Assembly (NCBI RefSeq): GCF_023218935.1
Contig: NZ_JAJIAL010000010.1
Strand: one strand, 5' to 3'
Source: Fructobacillus cardui
GTDB lineage: Bacteria; Bacillota; Bacilli; Lactobacillales; Lactobacillaceae
Length of the DNA: 59,845 nucleotides
Within the stretch, counting starts at the first letter, position 1. Each line of letters begins with the position of its first letter. This document shows, one piece after another, positions 36,173-45,700 of this stretch. A program made the position numbers and the translations under genes. Under the pieces are notes generated by a model. The model saw only the letters and a program-made list of their open reading frames with translations. It ran no database searches and was not told the DNA's origin.

Positions 36173-37498
36173 ATGTCTTTGATTTCAGATATCATCGCAC
36201 GTGAAGTTCTTGATTCACGTGGAAACCCAACAGTCGAAGCTGAAGTTATCACTGAAGTTGGTGGATTTGGCCGCGGAATCGTGCCATCTGGTGCGTCAAC
36301 TGGTGAACACGAAGCTGTCGAATTGCGTGACGGTGACAAGAACCGTTTCGGTGGCAAGGGTACTACTAAGGCCGTTGCTAACGTTAACGATGTAATCGCT
36401 AAGGCTTTGGTTGGTAAGTTTGATGTAACTGACCAACGTGCCATCGACCAAGCCATGATTGACTTGGATGGTACTCCTAACAAGGGTAAGTTGGGTGCCA
36501 ACGCTATCTTGGCCGTTTCTATCGCTGCAGCCCGTGCTGCTGCTGATGAATTGGGTGTTCCTTTGTTCTCATACATTGGTGGCATGAACTCTTATGTTTT
36601 GCCTACACCAATGATGAACGTTATCAACGGTGGTGCTCACTCTGATAACAAGGTTGACTTCCAAGAATTCATGATCATGCCTGTTGGTGCTCCTTCAATC
36701 AAGGAAGCCATCCGTTATGGTTCAGAAACTTTCCACGAATTGAAGAAGTTGTTGGCCGCTGACGGCAAGGCTACTTCAGTTGGTGACGAAGGTGGATTTG
36801 CTCCTGACTTCGCTAACAACGAAGAACCATTGCAATACTTGATTAAGGCTATCGAAGCTGCGGGTTACAAGCCTGGTAAGGACATCGCCATTGCTGTCGA
36901 TGTTGCCTCATCAGAATTGTGGGATGCTGACAAGTCAAAGTATGTTTTGCGCTGGTCAACAAAGGAAGAATTCTCAACTCCTGATTTCATCAAGTACTTG
37001 GAAGACTTGGCTGACCGTTACCCAATCATTTCAATCGAAGATCCTATCGATGAAAACAACTGGGATGACTGGGCTGAAATCACGAAGGAACTTGGCAAGA
37101 AGGTTCAATTGGTTGGTGACGACTTCTTCGTTACAAACACTGAATACTTGGCTAAGGGAATCCGCATGGGTGCTGCCAACTCAATCTTGATCAAGGTTAA
37201 CCAAATCGGTACTTTGTCAGAAACAATGGATGCCATCGAAATGGCTAAGGAAGCTGGTTACACAGCGATTGTTTCACACCGTTCAGGTGAAACTGAAGAC
37301 ACGACGATTGCTGACTTGGTTGTTGCTACTAACGCTGGTCAAATCAAGACTGGTTCAATGTCACGTACTGACCGTATCGCAAAGTACAACCAATTGATCC
37401 GTATTGAAGAATTGCTTGCTAATACTGCTAAGTACAAGGGTGTTCACGCATTCTACAACTTGTCAGCTGACGCACGCGAAGCTATCCAAGCTAAGTAA
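36173..37498 (+). CDS. eno: Enolase
   Basis: 2-phosphoglycerate to phosphoenolpyruvate. All signatures present: AREVLDSRGNPTVEAEV, PSGASTGEHEA, MNVINGGAHSDNKVDFQEFM, ISIEDPIDENNWDDW, the LLIKVNQIGTL-type ILIKVNQIGT catalytic lysine region and SHRSGETEDTTIADLVV. 441 aa. Strongest codon bias in the window. SD AAGGAGA. Confidence 0.98.
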   Translation: MSLISDIIAREVLDSRGNPTVEAEVITEVGGFGRGIVPSGASTGEHEAVELRDGDKNRFGGKGTTKAVANVNDVIAKALVGKFDVTDQRAIDQAMIDLDGTPNKGKLGANAILAVSIAAARAAADELGVPLFSYIGGMNSYVLPTPMMNVINGGAHSDNKVDFQEFMIMPVGAPSIKEAIRYGSETFHELKKLLAADGKATSVGDEGGFAPDFANNEEPLQYLIKAIEAAGYKPGKDIAIAVDVASSELWDADKSKYVLRWSTKEEFSTPDFIKYLEDLADRYPIISIEDPIDENNWDDWAEITKELGKKVQLVGDDFFVTNTEYLAKGIRMGAANSILIKVNQIGTLSETMDAIEMAKEAGYTAIVSHRSGETEDTTIADLVVATNAGQIKTGSMSRTDRIAKYNQLIRIEELLANTAKYKGVHAFYNLSADAREAIQAK

Positions 37499-37506
37499 TT
37501 AATTTT

Positions 37507-37538
37507 AACGAAAAACGCCTTTCGGGGCGTTTTTTGTG
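37507..37538 (+). terminator. Enolase terminator
   Basis: AAAACGCC-TTTC-GGGGCGTTTTTT-type hairpin and T-run. Confidence 0.9.
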
Positions 37539-37603
37539 TTTTCTTTCGTATAATATGGAAAAGATAATTAAGACGAAAGTTGTTTTGTCGAAGGAGGGTA
37601 TGA

Positions 37604-38167
37604 ATGGTTGCACGCTGTCGTTGGGCTGCAAATTATGAAGAGGGGACGCCAATGGTCGCCTACCATGACCATGAATTTGGCCACCCTGTTCGAGATGATG
37701 AACGACTTCTATTTGAGTTGTTAACGCTAGAACTTTTTCAGTCAGGTTTGAGCTGGCGAACGGTTTTGAATAAGCGAGCTAATTTTAAGGCAGCCTTCGC
37801 TGATTTCGATATTCATCAGGTAGCTCATTTTGACCAACAGGATGTTGAGCGGCTGCTTCCTGATGCTGGGATTATTCGCAATCGGATGAAAATTGAGGCA
37901 ACGATTAATAATGCTCAACAAATCCAAACGCTTCATCATCAGGGCGAGACGTTTTCTGATCTGATTTGGCAGCAAACAAATGGTCAAACATTGGATATTG
38001 GGGTTGATCAGGATGAAAAGATAGCCAGCCAAAATACGCTTTCTGAAACCTTTAGTAAGCAACTGAAAAAAATCGGCTTTAAGTTTTTGGGACCGGTGAC
38101 TGTTGAATCGTTCTTGCAGGCTGTTGGTGTCGAAAATGCACATGACTTAGAATGTGATTTTCGTTAA
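37604..38167 (+). CDS. tag: DNA-3-methyladenine glycosylase I
   Basis: Excises 3-methyladenine from DNA. The zinc-snap ligands Cys5 (ARCRW), His22-region (AYHDHEFG) and a C-terminal His/Cys pair (NAHDLEC) are in place; LELFQSGLSWRTVLNKRANF and DAGIIRNRMKIEATINNA are family hallmarks. 187 aa. Single gene with SD AAGGAGG. Confidence 0.95.
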   Translation: MVARCRWAANYEEGTPMVAYHDHEFGHPVRDDERLLFELLTLELFQSGLSWRTVLNKRANFKAAFADFDIHQVAHFDQQDVERLLPDAGIIRNRMKIEATINNAQQIQTLHHQGETFSDLIWQQTNGQTLDIGVDQDEKIASQNTLSETFSKQLKKIGFKFLGPVTVESFLQAVGVENAHDLECDFR

Positions 38168-38198
38168 GTTCAAGCCCTGTGGGGCATACATAAAGCGC

Positions 38199-38227
38199 TT
38201 GATTGATGTGTATATTGTGTGTATTAT
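38199..38227 (+). promoter_or_regulatory. Probable hicAB promoter
   Basis: TTGATT (38199-38204) and TATTAT (38222-38227), spacer 17. An AAGCGCTT core (38194-38201), as in cre sites, overlaps the -35. No clear HicB operator palindrome was found by eye. Confidence 0.5.
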
Positions 38228-38279
38228 GAAGTTGTAGTCAAGCCAAAGGAGAAATTTGGTTCTTGACTATTAACCAAAA

Positions 38280-38443
38280 ATGATGATTAAGAAGTTAGGA
38301 AAGAATGGCTTCAAAGTTATCGGCCATAAAGGTTCACACGTAATGCTCAGTGATGGTCTACATTATACTGAAGTGCCAAAACATTCTAAAGAACTTCCAA
38401 AAGGATTCGAAAGAGCTATTTTAAAACAAGCGGGTCTTCAATA
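38280..38443 (+). CDS. hicA: HicA-family mRNA interferase toxin, short N-terminus
   Basis: 54 aa from ATG 38280. Double-stranded-RNA-binding-like fold of HicA: MIKKLGKNGFKVIGHKGSHVML with the catalytic His in GSH, then the EVPKHSKELPKGFERAILKQAGL ending. The SD AAAGGAG (38245-38251) is ~28 bases upstream, and the same frame continues upstream as PK, then a TAA at 38271, then codons back to a TTG at 38256 suitably spaced from that SD. So either the start has moved or a nonsense change clipped the first residues. Toxin of a type II pair with the next gene. Confidence 0.78.
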
Positions 38444-38512
38444 GGCCACTTGATTAAGGTATTTAGGTATATTAACCAAGCACAGAACAGAATTTAAAAG
38501 AGGATAAATCGC

Positions 38513-38905
38513 ATGGATAAGGAAATTGAGTTTGTCATGAGCTATCCGGTTGTCATTCGTCAAGAGAATGATATGTTTTGGGTAAGCGTTCCAGATGTTT
38601 CCAGTGCTTTTACAACCGGGGCGACGGTTGAGGAAACTCTTGTCAAAATTAAAGAGGCGATTGAATTGGCATTATCAACGACGCTCGTTGTTCCTGAACC
38701 AACAAAGTTTAGCGAAGTTGATGCAGAAGATGGATTTGTCCAAATGGTAACGGTGTCGTTGATTGATTATCTGAGAGCATCATCAAAAACGATTCGAAAG
38801 AACGTGACTGTGCCCAGCTATTTAAATGAGTTAGCTAAAAAGAATGGCGATAACGTTTCTGAAATGCTCACAAAAGCGCTTGAAAAAAGATATGGCATTG
38901 GCTGA
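38513..38905 (+). CDS. hicB: HicB-family antitoxin
   Basis: 130 aa. N-terminal partial RNase-H-like domain (YPVVIRQENDMFWVSVPDVSSAFTTGATVEETLVKIKEAI) that masks HicA, and a C-terminal ribbon-helix-helix segment (NVTVPSYLNELAKKNGDNVSEMLTKALEK) for autoregulation. SD GAGGA before the ATG. Follows hicA by 69 bases, the common toxin-first order. Confidence 0.92.
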   Translation: MDKEIEFVMSYPVVIRQENDMFWVSVPDVSSAFTTGATVEETLVKIKEAIELALSTTLVVPEPTKFSEVDAEDGFVQMVTVSLIDYLRASSKTIRKNVTVPSYLNELAKKNGDNVSEMLTKALEKRYGIG

Positions 38906-39004
38906 TTTAAAAATAGCTTTAATATTAAGTGTTGTAGGGAGACAGCAATGCCTCTTTTTGTATTCAATTGACTGGTTGTTTTATTCTAGTTGCCAAATGA
39001 ACAA

Positions 39005-39047
39005 TAAAAAGCACCTCAATTCAATTAAGAATTTGAGGTGCTTTTTG
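39005..39047 (+). terminator. hicAB terminator
   Basis: AAAAAGCACCTCAA / TTGAGGTGCTTTTT hairpin with one bulged base; T-run on both strands. Confidence 0.85.
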
Positions 39048-39110
39048 AGTTCATTCGCTACATTTTCGCTACATAAACCCTTTAAACGTTGATCTATCAA
39101 CAAGTATGCA

Positions 39111-39182
39111 TGCGCGATCCGGGAGTCGAACCCGGATTGCAAGAACCGGAATCTTACGTGCTATCCATTACACTAACCGCGC
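39111..39182 (-). tRNA. tRNA-Arg(CCG)
   Basis: 72 nt: acceptor GCGCGGT/ATCGCGC, loop TTCCGGT giving CCG (reads CGG), T-arm CCGGG TTCGACT CCCGG, discriminator A. Its 3' end faces the hicAB side, the orientation in which integrated elements usually lie. Confidence 0.96.
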
Positions 39183-39200
39183 GAACTAGATAATTATAAC

Positions 39201-39836
39201 CTACTTTGCGGGAATTTCCAAGTATGTTTCACCGATTTTTTCAAAAGAAACTTGGCCGGCAAAGCGGTTGGTTAGTTCTTCCTCAAAGGCTTTTACCTGG
39301 TCCGGGGCAACTGCTACTTGGTGGTGGACGGCAGTGTCAAAATTAGTCGCAAAGACTGGGTATTCTTCTTGTTTCAACCAATACGTCAGCTGATCATTAT
39401 TTTGATAATCAATATCAATTTGAATCTTTTCTCGCCAAAGGCGTTCAACCAAACCGGCCTCGTCTAACCCCTGGGCAACAGTTCCAGCATAGGCCCGGAT
39501 TAAACCACCCGCGCCAAGCTTAATACCCCCAAAGTAGCGGGTGACAATGGCCAGAATATTGTGGACCTGGCGTTTCTGCAAGACTTCGAGCATCGGAACG
39601 CCCGCCGTTCCAGAAGGCTCACCATTGTCCGAATAGCGCTTAATTTCATCGTTGTCGCCAATGACATAAGCAAAGACATTGTGATTTGCTTTGTGGTGTT
39701 CCTTGGAGATCTGCTCGATGTAAGTTTGTGCTTGCTCTTCGGATTCGATGCGAAAGAAGTAAACGATAAAGTCTGATTTTTTAATTGTTTGTTGCCAGGA
39801 ATAATTATCCAAAGCGAGTAAGTAAAAAGGCTCCAT
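39201..39836 (-). CDS. YigZ/IMPACT family protein
   Basis: 211 aa: NHNVFAYVIGDNDEIKRYSDNGEPSGTAG and VTRYFGGIKLGAGGLIRAYAG are the family signature (UPF0029), followed by a ferredoxin-like C-terminal domain. Related to eukaryotic IMPACT; molecular role in bacteria uncertain (translation-related). Divergent from comFA, a common Firmicutes neighbourhood. Confidence 0.92.
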   Translation of the reverse strand: MEPFYLLALDNYSWQQTIKKSDFIVYFFRIESEEQAQTYIEQISKEHHKANHNVFAYVIGDNDEIKRYSDNGEPSGTAGVPMLEVLQKRQVHNILAIVTRYFGGIKLGAGGLIRAYAGTVAQGLDEAGLVERLWREKIQIDIDYQNNDQLTYWLKQEEYPVFATNFDTAVHHQVAVAPDQVKAFEEELTNRFAGQVSFEKIGETYLEIPAK

Positions 39837-39879
39837 AGCACGTATTATAACATGACCAAATCAGAAAGAAGGTAGAAAA

Positions 39880-41053
39880 ATGAATGCTGAGAAGCTCTAT
39901 GGTCGCCTAGTAACTTGGCCAAAAGCGATTGCTCCACCGCTACCTTGTCAAACATTACCTGCCTTTAAGCAGGAGGGCTGCCAGCGTTGTGGTCAAAAGG
40001 AACGGTCAGCTAACCAAGCAGCAAGAACAGGTTAGCCAAGATTTGATGGAGAGCTATAATAGGCGAGAAAATCGGTTAGTCTGGGCGGTCACCGGCGCTG
40101 GTAAAACAGAAATGCTTTTTCCATTAATTGATTACGCACTGTGGGGAAAGGGGCGGGTTGCCATTTTGACGCCGAGGGTCGATGTGGTCCTCGAACTAGC
40201 GCCACGATTAGAAGCGGCTTTTGATTGTCCAATTCAAATTCTCTATGGGCAACATGGTAGCCAATACCAGTATAGCCAGTTGGTTTTGGCGACGACCCAT
40301 CAAGCGCTCCGTTTTTACCGTGCCTTTGATTTATTAATTATTGATGAGGTTGATGCTTTTCCTTTTCGTGGTGATGCTGCTTTGTCTTACGCCGTTTTGC
40401 GAGCACAAAAAATTCGCGCGAGTGTTGTTTATCTAACGGCGACGCCAACGGCTGATTTGAAGCGCTTAGTTACACAGAAGAAATTAGCCCAGTCCTATCT
40501 GCCGCAACGTTTCCATCAAGGCCTCTTACCACAAATTCAGGTGCAGCGTGTTGGTAACTGGCGCAAGCACCCACCAAAGAAGTTATTAACCGCTGTTCAA
40601 TTATGGGCCAATCAACAGAATCCCTTTTTGATTTTTGTGCCACGGGTGAAGGATTTAGTGCGAGTTTTTGATTATCTGCAAAGGTTTCAGACGATTAAGG
40701 GGACAACCGTCCATGCTGCTGATCCTGACCGTGCCGAAAAAGTCCATGATTTGCGGCCTGGTGCCTACCGGTATTTAGTTACGACGATGATTCTAGAACG
40801 TGGGGTCACATTACCTGCCTTGGAAGTGGTGATTCTGGGTGCTGATGATTCCGTTTTTTCAACAGCGGCGCTTGTCCAAATTGCAGGACGGGTGGGACGG
40901 TCTAAAGAGCACCCCGATGGTCTTGTCTTAGCACTTGTACAGGAGCCGACACTTAAATTACGGGCGGCTCGTCAGCAAATTGCTGATTTGAACAATCGGG
41001 CAAAACAGGTGGCCGGTGTGCCAACTGATAGCCAGGAAGGAGATGAAAATTGA
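39880..41053 (+). pseudogene. comFA: comFA DNA-uptake helicase, frameshifted and internally shortened
   Basis: ATG 39880 opens with the ComFA start KLYGRLVTW and a zinc-finger remnant EGCQRCGQK, then hits TAG at 40033. The helicase body continues in another frame from about 40000: NGQLTKQQEQVSQDLMESY, P-loop AVTGAGKTEM, DEVDAFPF box, and motif VI QIAGRVGRSKEHPDG, to 41053. Compared with usual ComFA proteins most of the cysteine-rich N-terminal part is missing. An independent helicase fragment could be made only from an internal start. DNA uptake by the usual route is probably lost. Confidence 0.85.
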
Positions 41054-41760
41054 ATTGCAAACTCTGCCAAGAGGACTTCCAATTGTCAGTCACGATTGGC
41101 CAGTTGGTTTTCAATAAGAGTCAGGCCAAGCAGTTATTGTGCCCGGAGTGCTTAAATAGTTTTGTTCATTTAAAAGGGGCGCTTTGTAGCGGGTGCGGTC
41201 GTCAATTGGCGGATTCAATTCCGACTAAGAGCTCACCGCTGATTTGCTTAGATTGTCAGATTTGGCAAAATCAGGGTTACCACTTGCTTGGCCACCAAGC
41301 ACTCTATGTGTACAACCAACCATTAAGGGAGTACATGTCCCGCTATAAGTTTATGGGCGATTACCGGCTTGGCATCGTGTTTCAAAAGGAAATGCGTCAA
41401 ATGCTTCGGTGCTCGGTAAAAGACAAGCAGATTGACTTCGTTATCCCTATTCCGGTGAGCAAGGAACGATTTTTACAAAGGGGTTTCAACCAGGTTAATC
41501 CATGGCTTTTGCGTTCTGCCAAAGACGTGTTAGAAATCTTTAATCACAGTAAGGTTGACCAATCTAGCTTGGATCGAGCAGACCGACTCAACACGCCACA
41601 ACCATTTGTCATTGCTGCAAAGCAAGCTAGATTGGTGGCAGGTAAAAGAGTTTTGGTTGTTGATGACGTTTATACCACCGGACGAACACTTTACCATGCG
41701 GCGGACTGCCTTTATCAGACGGGTGCTCGTTTTGTGTCGTCAGCGTCATTAGCCCGTTGA
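41050..41760 (+). CDS. comFC: Competence protein ComFC (phosphoribosyltransferase fold)
   Basis: 236 aa, TTG start overlapping the comFA stop. N-terminal zinc ribbon with several CxxC (CKLCQEDF, CPECL, CSGCG, CLDCQIW) and a PRTase C-terminal part with VLVVDDVYTTGRTL. ERFLQRGFNQ is the family hallmark. Unlike comFA it is intact, which suggests a role beyond uptake or a very recent comFA loss. Confidence 0.9.
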   Translation: MNCKLCQEDFQLSVTIGQLVFNKSQAKQLLCPECLNSFVHLKGALCSGCGRQLADSIPTKSSPLICLDCQIWQNQGYHLLGHQALYVYNQPLREYMSRYKFMGDYRLGIVFQKEMRQMLRCSVKDKQIDFVIPIPVSKERFLQRGFNQVNPWLLRSAKDVLEIFNHSKVDQSSLDRADRLNTPQPFVIAAKQARLVAGKRVLVVDDVYTTGRTLYHAADCLYQTGARFVSSASLAR

Positions 41761-41873
41761 TTTGTTTTTGACGTTGAAAGTCGGGGTAGGAGACGTGTTT
41801 GTAAGGACTCCTATTCTGGATTGCTGCTTTAGCTCCTCTGTTATAAAATAAAACGAATAGAAGGAGAAATTTC

Positions 41874-42098
41874 ATGCCACCACTTTTGACTTTGACCACA
41901 ACGATTGCCGCCATCTATTTTGTCTTTTACCTGATTCGTCCGATTGATTTTGGCAAGTTACTACCAAAGAATCCTTTGCAGGCAGCCGTGCTCAAAGTAG
42001 TTGTTGCGACGAGCCTCGGATTTTTGTTGGCGACAGCCTTGGTATCGCTTTTAAATTCGGCCTTACAACTGCCCGGCACTCTCCTAAAAGATTTCTAA
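41874..42098 (+). CDS. DUF1146 membrane protein
   Basis: 74 aa with two membrane helices (about 5-21 and 38-62). The middle RPIDFGKLLPKN motif is typical of the YwzB/DUF1146 family, which commonly sits before mbl/mreB. SD AAGGAG. Function unknown. Confidence 0.8.
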   Translation: MPPLLTLTTTIAAIYFVFYLIRPIDFGKLLPKNPLQAAVLKVVVATSLGFLLATALVSLLNSALQLPGTLLKDF

Positions 42099-42204
42099 GA
42101 GATAACGGCCGAAACTGGTCAAGTATGATATAATTTAAAGGATTGTAGGGGACTGTCTTTTCTTTTGGACCCTACTGAACATGAATTTTGGAGAAATAAT
42201 AACC

Positions 42205-43188
42205 ATGGCAAGAGATATTGGAATTGATTTGGGAACCGCCAACGTTTTGATTTACGTTGAAGGCGAAGGTGTGGTCCTTAATGAACCTTCCGTTGTCGCC
42301 GTTGACGACAAGACTGACCGTGTTTTGGCCGTTGGGGCTGAAGCCTATCGGATGGTCGGCCGGACACCTGGAAACATCCGGGCCGTTCGTCCTTTGAAGG
42401 ATGGAGTCATCTCTGACTTCGATATTACAGAAGCGATGTTAACTTACTTTGTTAACAAGTTGAATGTTAAAGGCTTTATGTCAAAGCCAAACATCATGAT
42501 CTGTGCACCAACAAACATTAGTGAAATTGAACGTAAGGCAATTATTCAAGCTGCTGAAAAGGCCGGCGGAGCCAAGGTTTACTTGGATTACGAACCAAAG
42601 GTTGCCGCTATTGGCGCTGGTTTGGATATCTTTAAGCCGGTTGGTTCAATGGTTATCGATATGGGTGGTGGAACTTCTGATATCGCTATCTTGTCATTGG
42701 GTGACATTGTTGTTTCCGAATCAATCCGGGTTGCCGGTGATCGCATGAACACCGATATCGTCAATTACTTGAAGCGCGAACACGGTTTGATTGTTGGAGA
42801 GCGCTCAGCAGAAACCATTAAGATTGAAATCGGTTCTGCCTTGAAGTCTGATACGCCACAGACAATGACCGTTCGTGGTCGTGACAATTTTGAAGGCATG
42901 CCACAAACCATCACTGTGAACTCAAACGAAATTGAAGAAGCCTTGCATGACACATTGGTTCAAATTGCTGACGCTGCACACTTGGCTTTGTCAAAGTTGC
43001 CGCCTGAATTGGCAGCTGACATCATCGATCGTGGTGTGATGTTGACTGGTGGAGGCGCTTTGCTCGATGGGATGGACAAGTTCATTGCTGACCGTTTGAC
43101 GGTTCCTGTTTTTGTTTCAGAATCACCATTGGACAACGTAGCCAAGGGAACTGGGGCATTGTTGGAACACATGATGTCGAAGAAATAA
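42205..43188 (+). CDS. mbl: Rod-shape actin homologue MreB/Mbl
   Basis: Membrane-associated actin that guides lateral wall synthesis. ATP-binding DIGIDLGTANVLIYV and MVIDMGGGTSDIA, CAPTNISEIERKAI and GVMLTGGGALL. Start at 42205 has SD GGAGAA; an in-frame ATG at 42181 overlaps it. 327 aa. Position after DUF1146 and before DUF2969-rodA favours Mbl over MreB, but I cannot separate them firmly. Confidence 0.92.
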   Translation: MARDIGIDLGTANVLIYVEGEGVVLNEPSVVAVDDKTDRVLAVGAEAYRMVGRTPGNIRAVRPLKDGVISDFDITEAMLTYFVNKLNVKGFMSKPNIMICAPTNISEIERKAIIQAAEKAGGAKVYLDYEPKVAAIGAGLDIFKPVGSMVIDMGGGTSDIAILSLGDIVVSESIRVAGDRMNTDIVNYLKREHGLIVGERSAETIKIEIGSALKSDTPQTMTVRGRDNFEGMPQTITVNSNEIEEALHDTLVQIADAAHLALSKLPPELAADIIDRGVMLTGGGALLDGMDKFIADRLTVPVFVSESPLDNVAKGTGALLEHMMSKK

Positions 43189-43197
43189 GGAGTAGTC

Positions 43198-43407
43198 ATG
43201 AGCAAGAAAAATCAGAGCTTTGGCGTATCTTTAGTAACAAAGGACGAGGAAATCCAGGTTTTGGTTGATGATCAACTGGTTGGCAAAATCGAACAAAATC
43301 AGGGTGGCTATACTGGTGTTTTAGGCAAGCAGGTTGTCATTGCCAGCGCTCAATCGACCGATGAAGCCTTGCAGGCAATTCTCGTATCATTCAATCTCTA
43401 CCATTAA
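43198..43407 (+). CDS. DUF2969 protein
   Basis: 69 aa soluble protein, nine bases behind mbl with SD AAGGAG. The pattern SFGVSLVTKDEEIQVLVDD and a YTGVLGKQVV turn match the small DUF2969 family found beside mbl/rodA in lactobacilli. Function unknown. Confidence 0.78.
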   Translation: MSKKNQSFGVSLVTKDEEIQVLVDDQLVGKIEQNQGGYTGVLGKQVVIASAQSTDEALQAILVSFNLYH

Positions 43408-43416
43408 TTTTTTAAA

Positions 43417-43447
43417 AGAATCCTTTGCCACGGCAAAGGGTTTTTGT
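43417..43447 (+). terminator. Terminator after DUF2969
   Basis: CCTTTGCC / GGCAAAGG perfect stem and TTTTTGT. Confidence 0.85.
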
Positions 43448-43489
43448 ACATAGAACTACCTAAAATTTTGTGCAAAAGGAAGATTCACC

Positions 43490-44701
43490 ATGCAGCGTAT
43501 CGCATCACATAAAACAGACCGGCCATCTGCTTCAGAGTTGGACTGGGGCATGATTTTAATTTTAATCTTGCTGATGTTAATTGGTCTGTATTCCCTGTAC
43601 TTTGCTATTTTAAACGGCGGTAAAGACGCCTCGCCCATTAAAGCTGTTATTATGCAGATTGTTTACTGGATTGCTGGTGGCGTGCTGATTGCCTTCATCA
43701 TGCACTTTGATGCCTTCCAGCTCTGGCGATTAGCCCCTTTTCTCTATGCCATGTCCTTTGTCTTGCTGATTGCTGTTCTGATTTTTTACAATCGGGCTTT
43801 GTATGCGAATGCTGGTGCTAAGTCGTGGATTGTTATCGGGCCGGTGTCGATTCAACCAGCGGAATTTGTAAAACCGTTTTACATTGTGATGTTAGCGAAG
43901 ATTGTTGCCACTCATAATCGTTTGTATCCAACGCACCGGGTTGATTCCGATTGGTTGTTAATTGCTAAGATTGCGGGATGCTTCTTACCGTTGGCTTTCT
44001 TAATCGCCTTACAAAACGATTTGGGAACGCTCCTTGTCTTTATGGCTATCACAGCTGGAATTGTCGTTGTTTCCGGTATTACCTGGCGGATTCTTGGACC
44101 TGTTTTTGCGGGCGTGGGTGTCTTAGGCGCTGGTATGATTTTTTTGGTGGCCTCAACCATTGGTCGAACCATCCTTGGGGCCTTGGGGTTCCAGTCTTAC
44201 CAATTTGCTCGAATTGATGCCTGGTTGCACCCTGGACAAGATACTTCTAATACCGGTTATCAGACATATCAAAACCTCAAGGCAATCGGGTCTGGTCAAC
44301 TTTTTGGGTCTGGATTTGGTAACATGAAAGTCTTTGTGCCTGTTCGTGAATCGGATATGATTTTCTCAGTAATGGGTGAGTCCTTTGGTTTCATTGGGGG
44401 TGCCTTCTTAATCGCTTTGTACTTCTTTTTGATTTATCGCATGATTAAGGCAGCATTTAAGGCGAAAAACGCCTTTTATGCCTATATTGCGACAGGAGTC
44501 ATTATGATGGTTTTGTTCCACGTCTTTGAAAACATTGGGATGAACATCGGTCTCTTACCATTGACAGGAATTCCGCTACCCTTTATTTCACAGGGAGGAT
44601 CGTCGCTGGTTTCGAATATGATTGGAGTCGGGCTGATAATGTCGATGTCTTATCAGCAGCAAAGCCGAACTTTCAACGATTCGAACGAATTTAATTTGTA
44701 A
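43490..44701 (+). CDS. rodA: SEDS-family peptidoglycan polymerase RodA
   Basis: Lipid II glycosyltransferase of the elongation machine. 403 aa with about ten helices; GAKSWIVIGPVSIQPAEFVKP, QNDLGTLLVFMAIT, GYQTYQNLKAIGSGQLFGSG and GIPLPFISQGGSSLVSNM are SEDS signatures. RodA rather than FtsW is favoured by its place next to mbl. N-terminus cytoplasmic. Confidence 0.93.
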   Translation: MQRIASHKTDRPSASELDWGMILILILLMLIGLYSLYFAILNGGKDASPIKAVIMQIVYWIAGGVLIAFIMHFDAFQLWRLAPFLYAMSFVLLIAVLIFYNRALYANAGAKSWIVIGPVSIQPAEFVKPFYIVMLAKIVATHNRLYPTHRVDSDWLLIAKIAGCFLPLAFLIALQNDLGTLLVFMAITAGIVVVSGITWRILGPVFAGVGVLGAGMIFLVASTIGRTILGALGFQSYQFARIDAWLHPGQDTSNTGYQTYQNLKAIGSGQLFGSGFGNMKVFVPVRESDMIFSVMGESFGFIGGAFLIALYFFLIYRMIKAAFKAKNAFYAYIATGVIMMVLFHVFENIGMNIGLLPLTGIPLPFISQGGSSLVSNMIGVGLIMSMSYQQQSRTFNDSNEFNL

Positions 44702-44710
44702 AAGGGTGCT

Positions 44711-45700
44711 ATGGAAGAACTTGCTGCAATTCATGAAAAAACACGGGTCTTATTGTCACAGCTACGCAGTGGGGATGTTTATGAATCACTGCCTGAGTTA
44801 CTCTATGTCTTAAAGGAAAATGCGGATATGGAGCCGGCGGAGCCAACCCCTCGTCCCAGAGACTCGATGGCTGCCATTGAACAAATGCAGGTTTACCAGG
44901 ATGTTTGGTCAGCCAACCATGAGGAATCAAATCAATTTGTGGCTGATGACGACTTGCGAGCATTCGTGGACCAGTTGTCTTCATCGAGTGCAAAGATTCG
45001 TGATACTGGTGCATTCTTCTTTCTTGGTAATGCCATCCAAAACGGCCATCTCAGCCACCAGCAATTAGACTGGTTGACGGCTGAAATGATTAGCGACGAG
45101 CATTTACTCACTCAAATTTTGCAGGAAGAAAATGATGGTGCTTATGGTCGTTCCTTTGCACTGGCTATTCTTTCGATTTTATTGATGGCTGATCAGCAAG
45201 CTGCTGAGCCTTTTATTGGCCCAGAGTTGATGATGGCAATCGTTGAACAGGTTAGCCTGTATACTCTGCTAGAGCGGGATACTCGCGGTTTCGTTCCTGG
45301 TCATGGATGGATTCATGCTTATACTCATTTAGCAAATGTACTGGGTGCTATTTTTGACCGGACAGATGTTCCACGGTCTGACAAGCTGTTCTTGTTGGCT
45401 TGTATTATGACCAATTTCCGTCAATTAAATACACCGCTAACGATGGGGGAGCTGAACCGCCAAGTCGGTACCATCTTGCGCTTAAGTCGGAAGCATAGCC
45501 TTTATGCCGATTATTTACTGCTGTCATTAAAGTTGTGGCGGCAAGACCTTGTGAACGAGCCCTTTGCACAAACTCGGTCACGCTGGCAGAAATTATATAA
45601 TCGAGTTGATTTCTTCCAGCAAATTTTAGCTTTTGGTCAAGACCAGGTGCCTGAAAAGGTCTGGTCATATGTCCAAGAGACTAAGAATTACCTTTCTTAA
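44711..45700 (+). CDS. DUF2785 family protein
   Basis: 329 aa, helical, soluble. The segments IRDTGAFFFLGNAI and RGFVPGHGWIHAYTHLANVLGA match my memory of DUF2785, a HEAT-like family of unknown function. Nine bases behind rodA; in the same transcript as ddl unless the small CGCCAAATTGGCG hairpin at 45714-45726 stops it. The His residues in HGWIHAYTH could bind a metal; that is inference. Confidence 0.7.
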   Translation: MEELAAIHEKTRVLLSQLRSGDVYESLPELLYVLKENADMEPAEPTPRPRDSMAAIEQMQVYQDVWSANHEESNQFVADDDLRAFVDQLSSSSAKIRDTGAFFFLGNAIQNGHLSHQQLDWLTAEMISDEHLLTQILQEENDGAYGRSFALAILSILLMADQQAAEPFIGPELMMAIVEQVSLYTLLERDTRGFVPGHGWIHAYTHLANVLGAIFDRTDVPRSDKLFLLACIMTNFRQLNTPLTMGELNRQVGTILRLSRKHSLYADYLLLSLKLWRQDLVNEPFAQTRSRWQKLYNRVDFFQQILAFGQDQVPEKVWSYVQETKNYLS

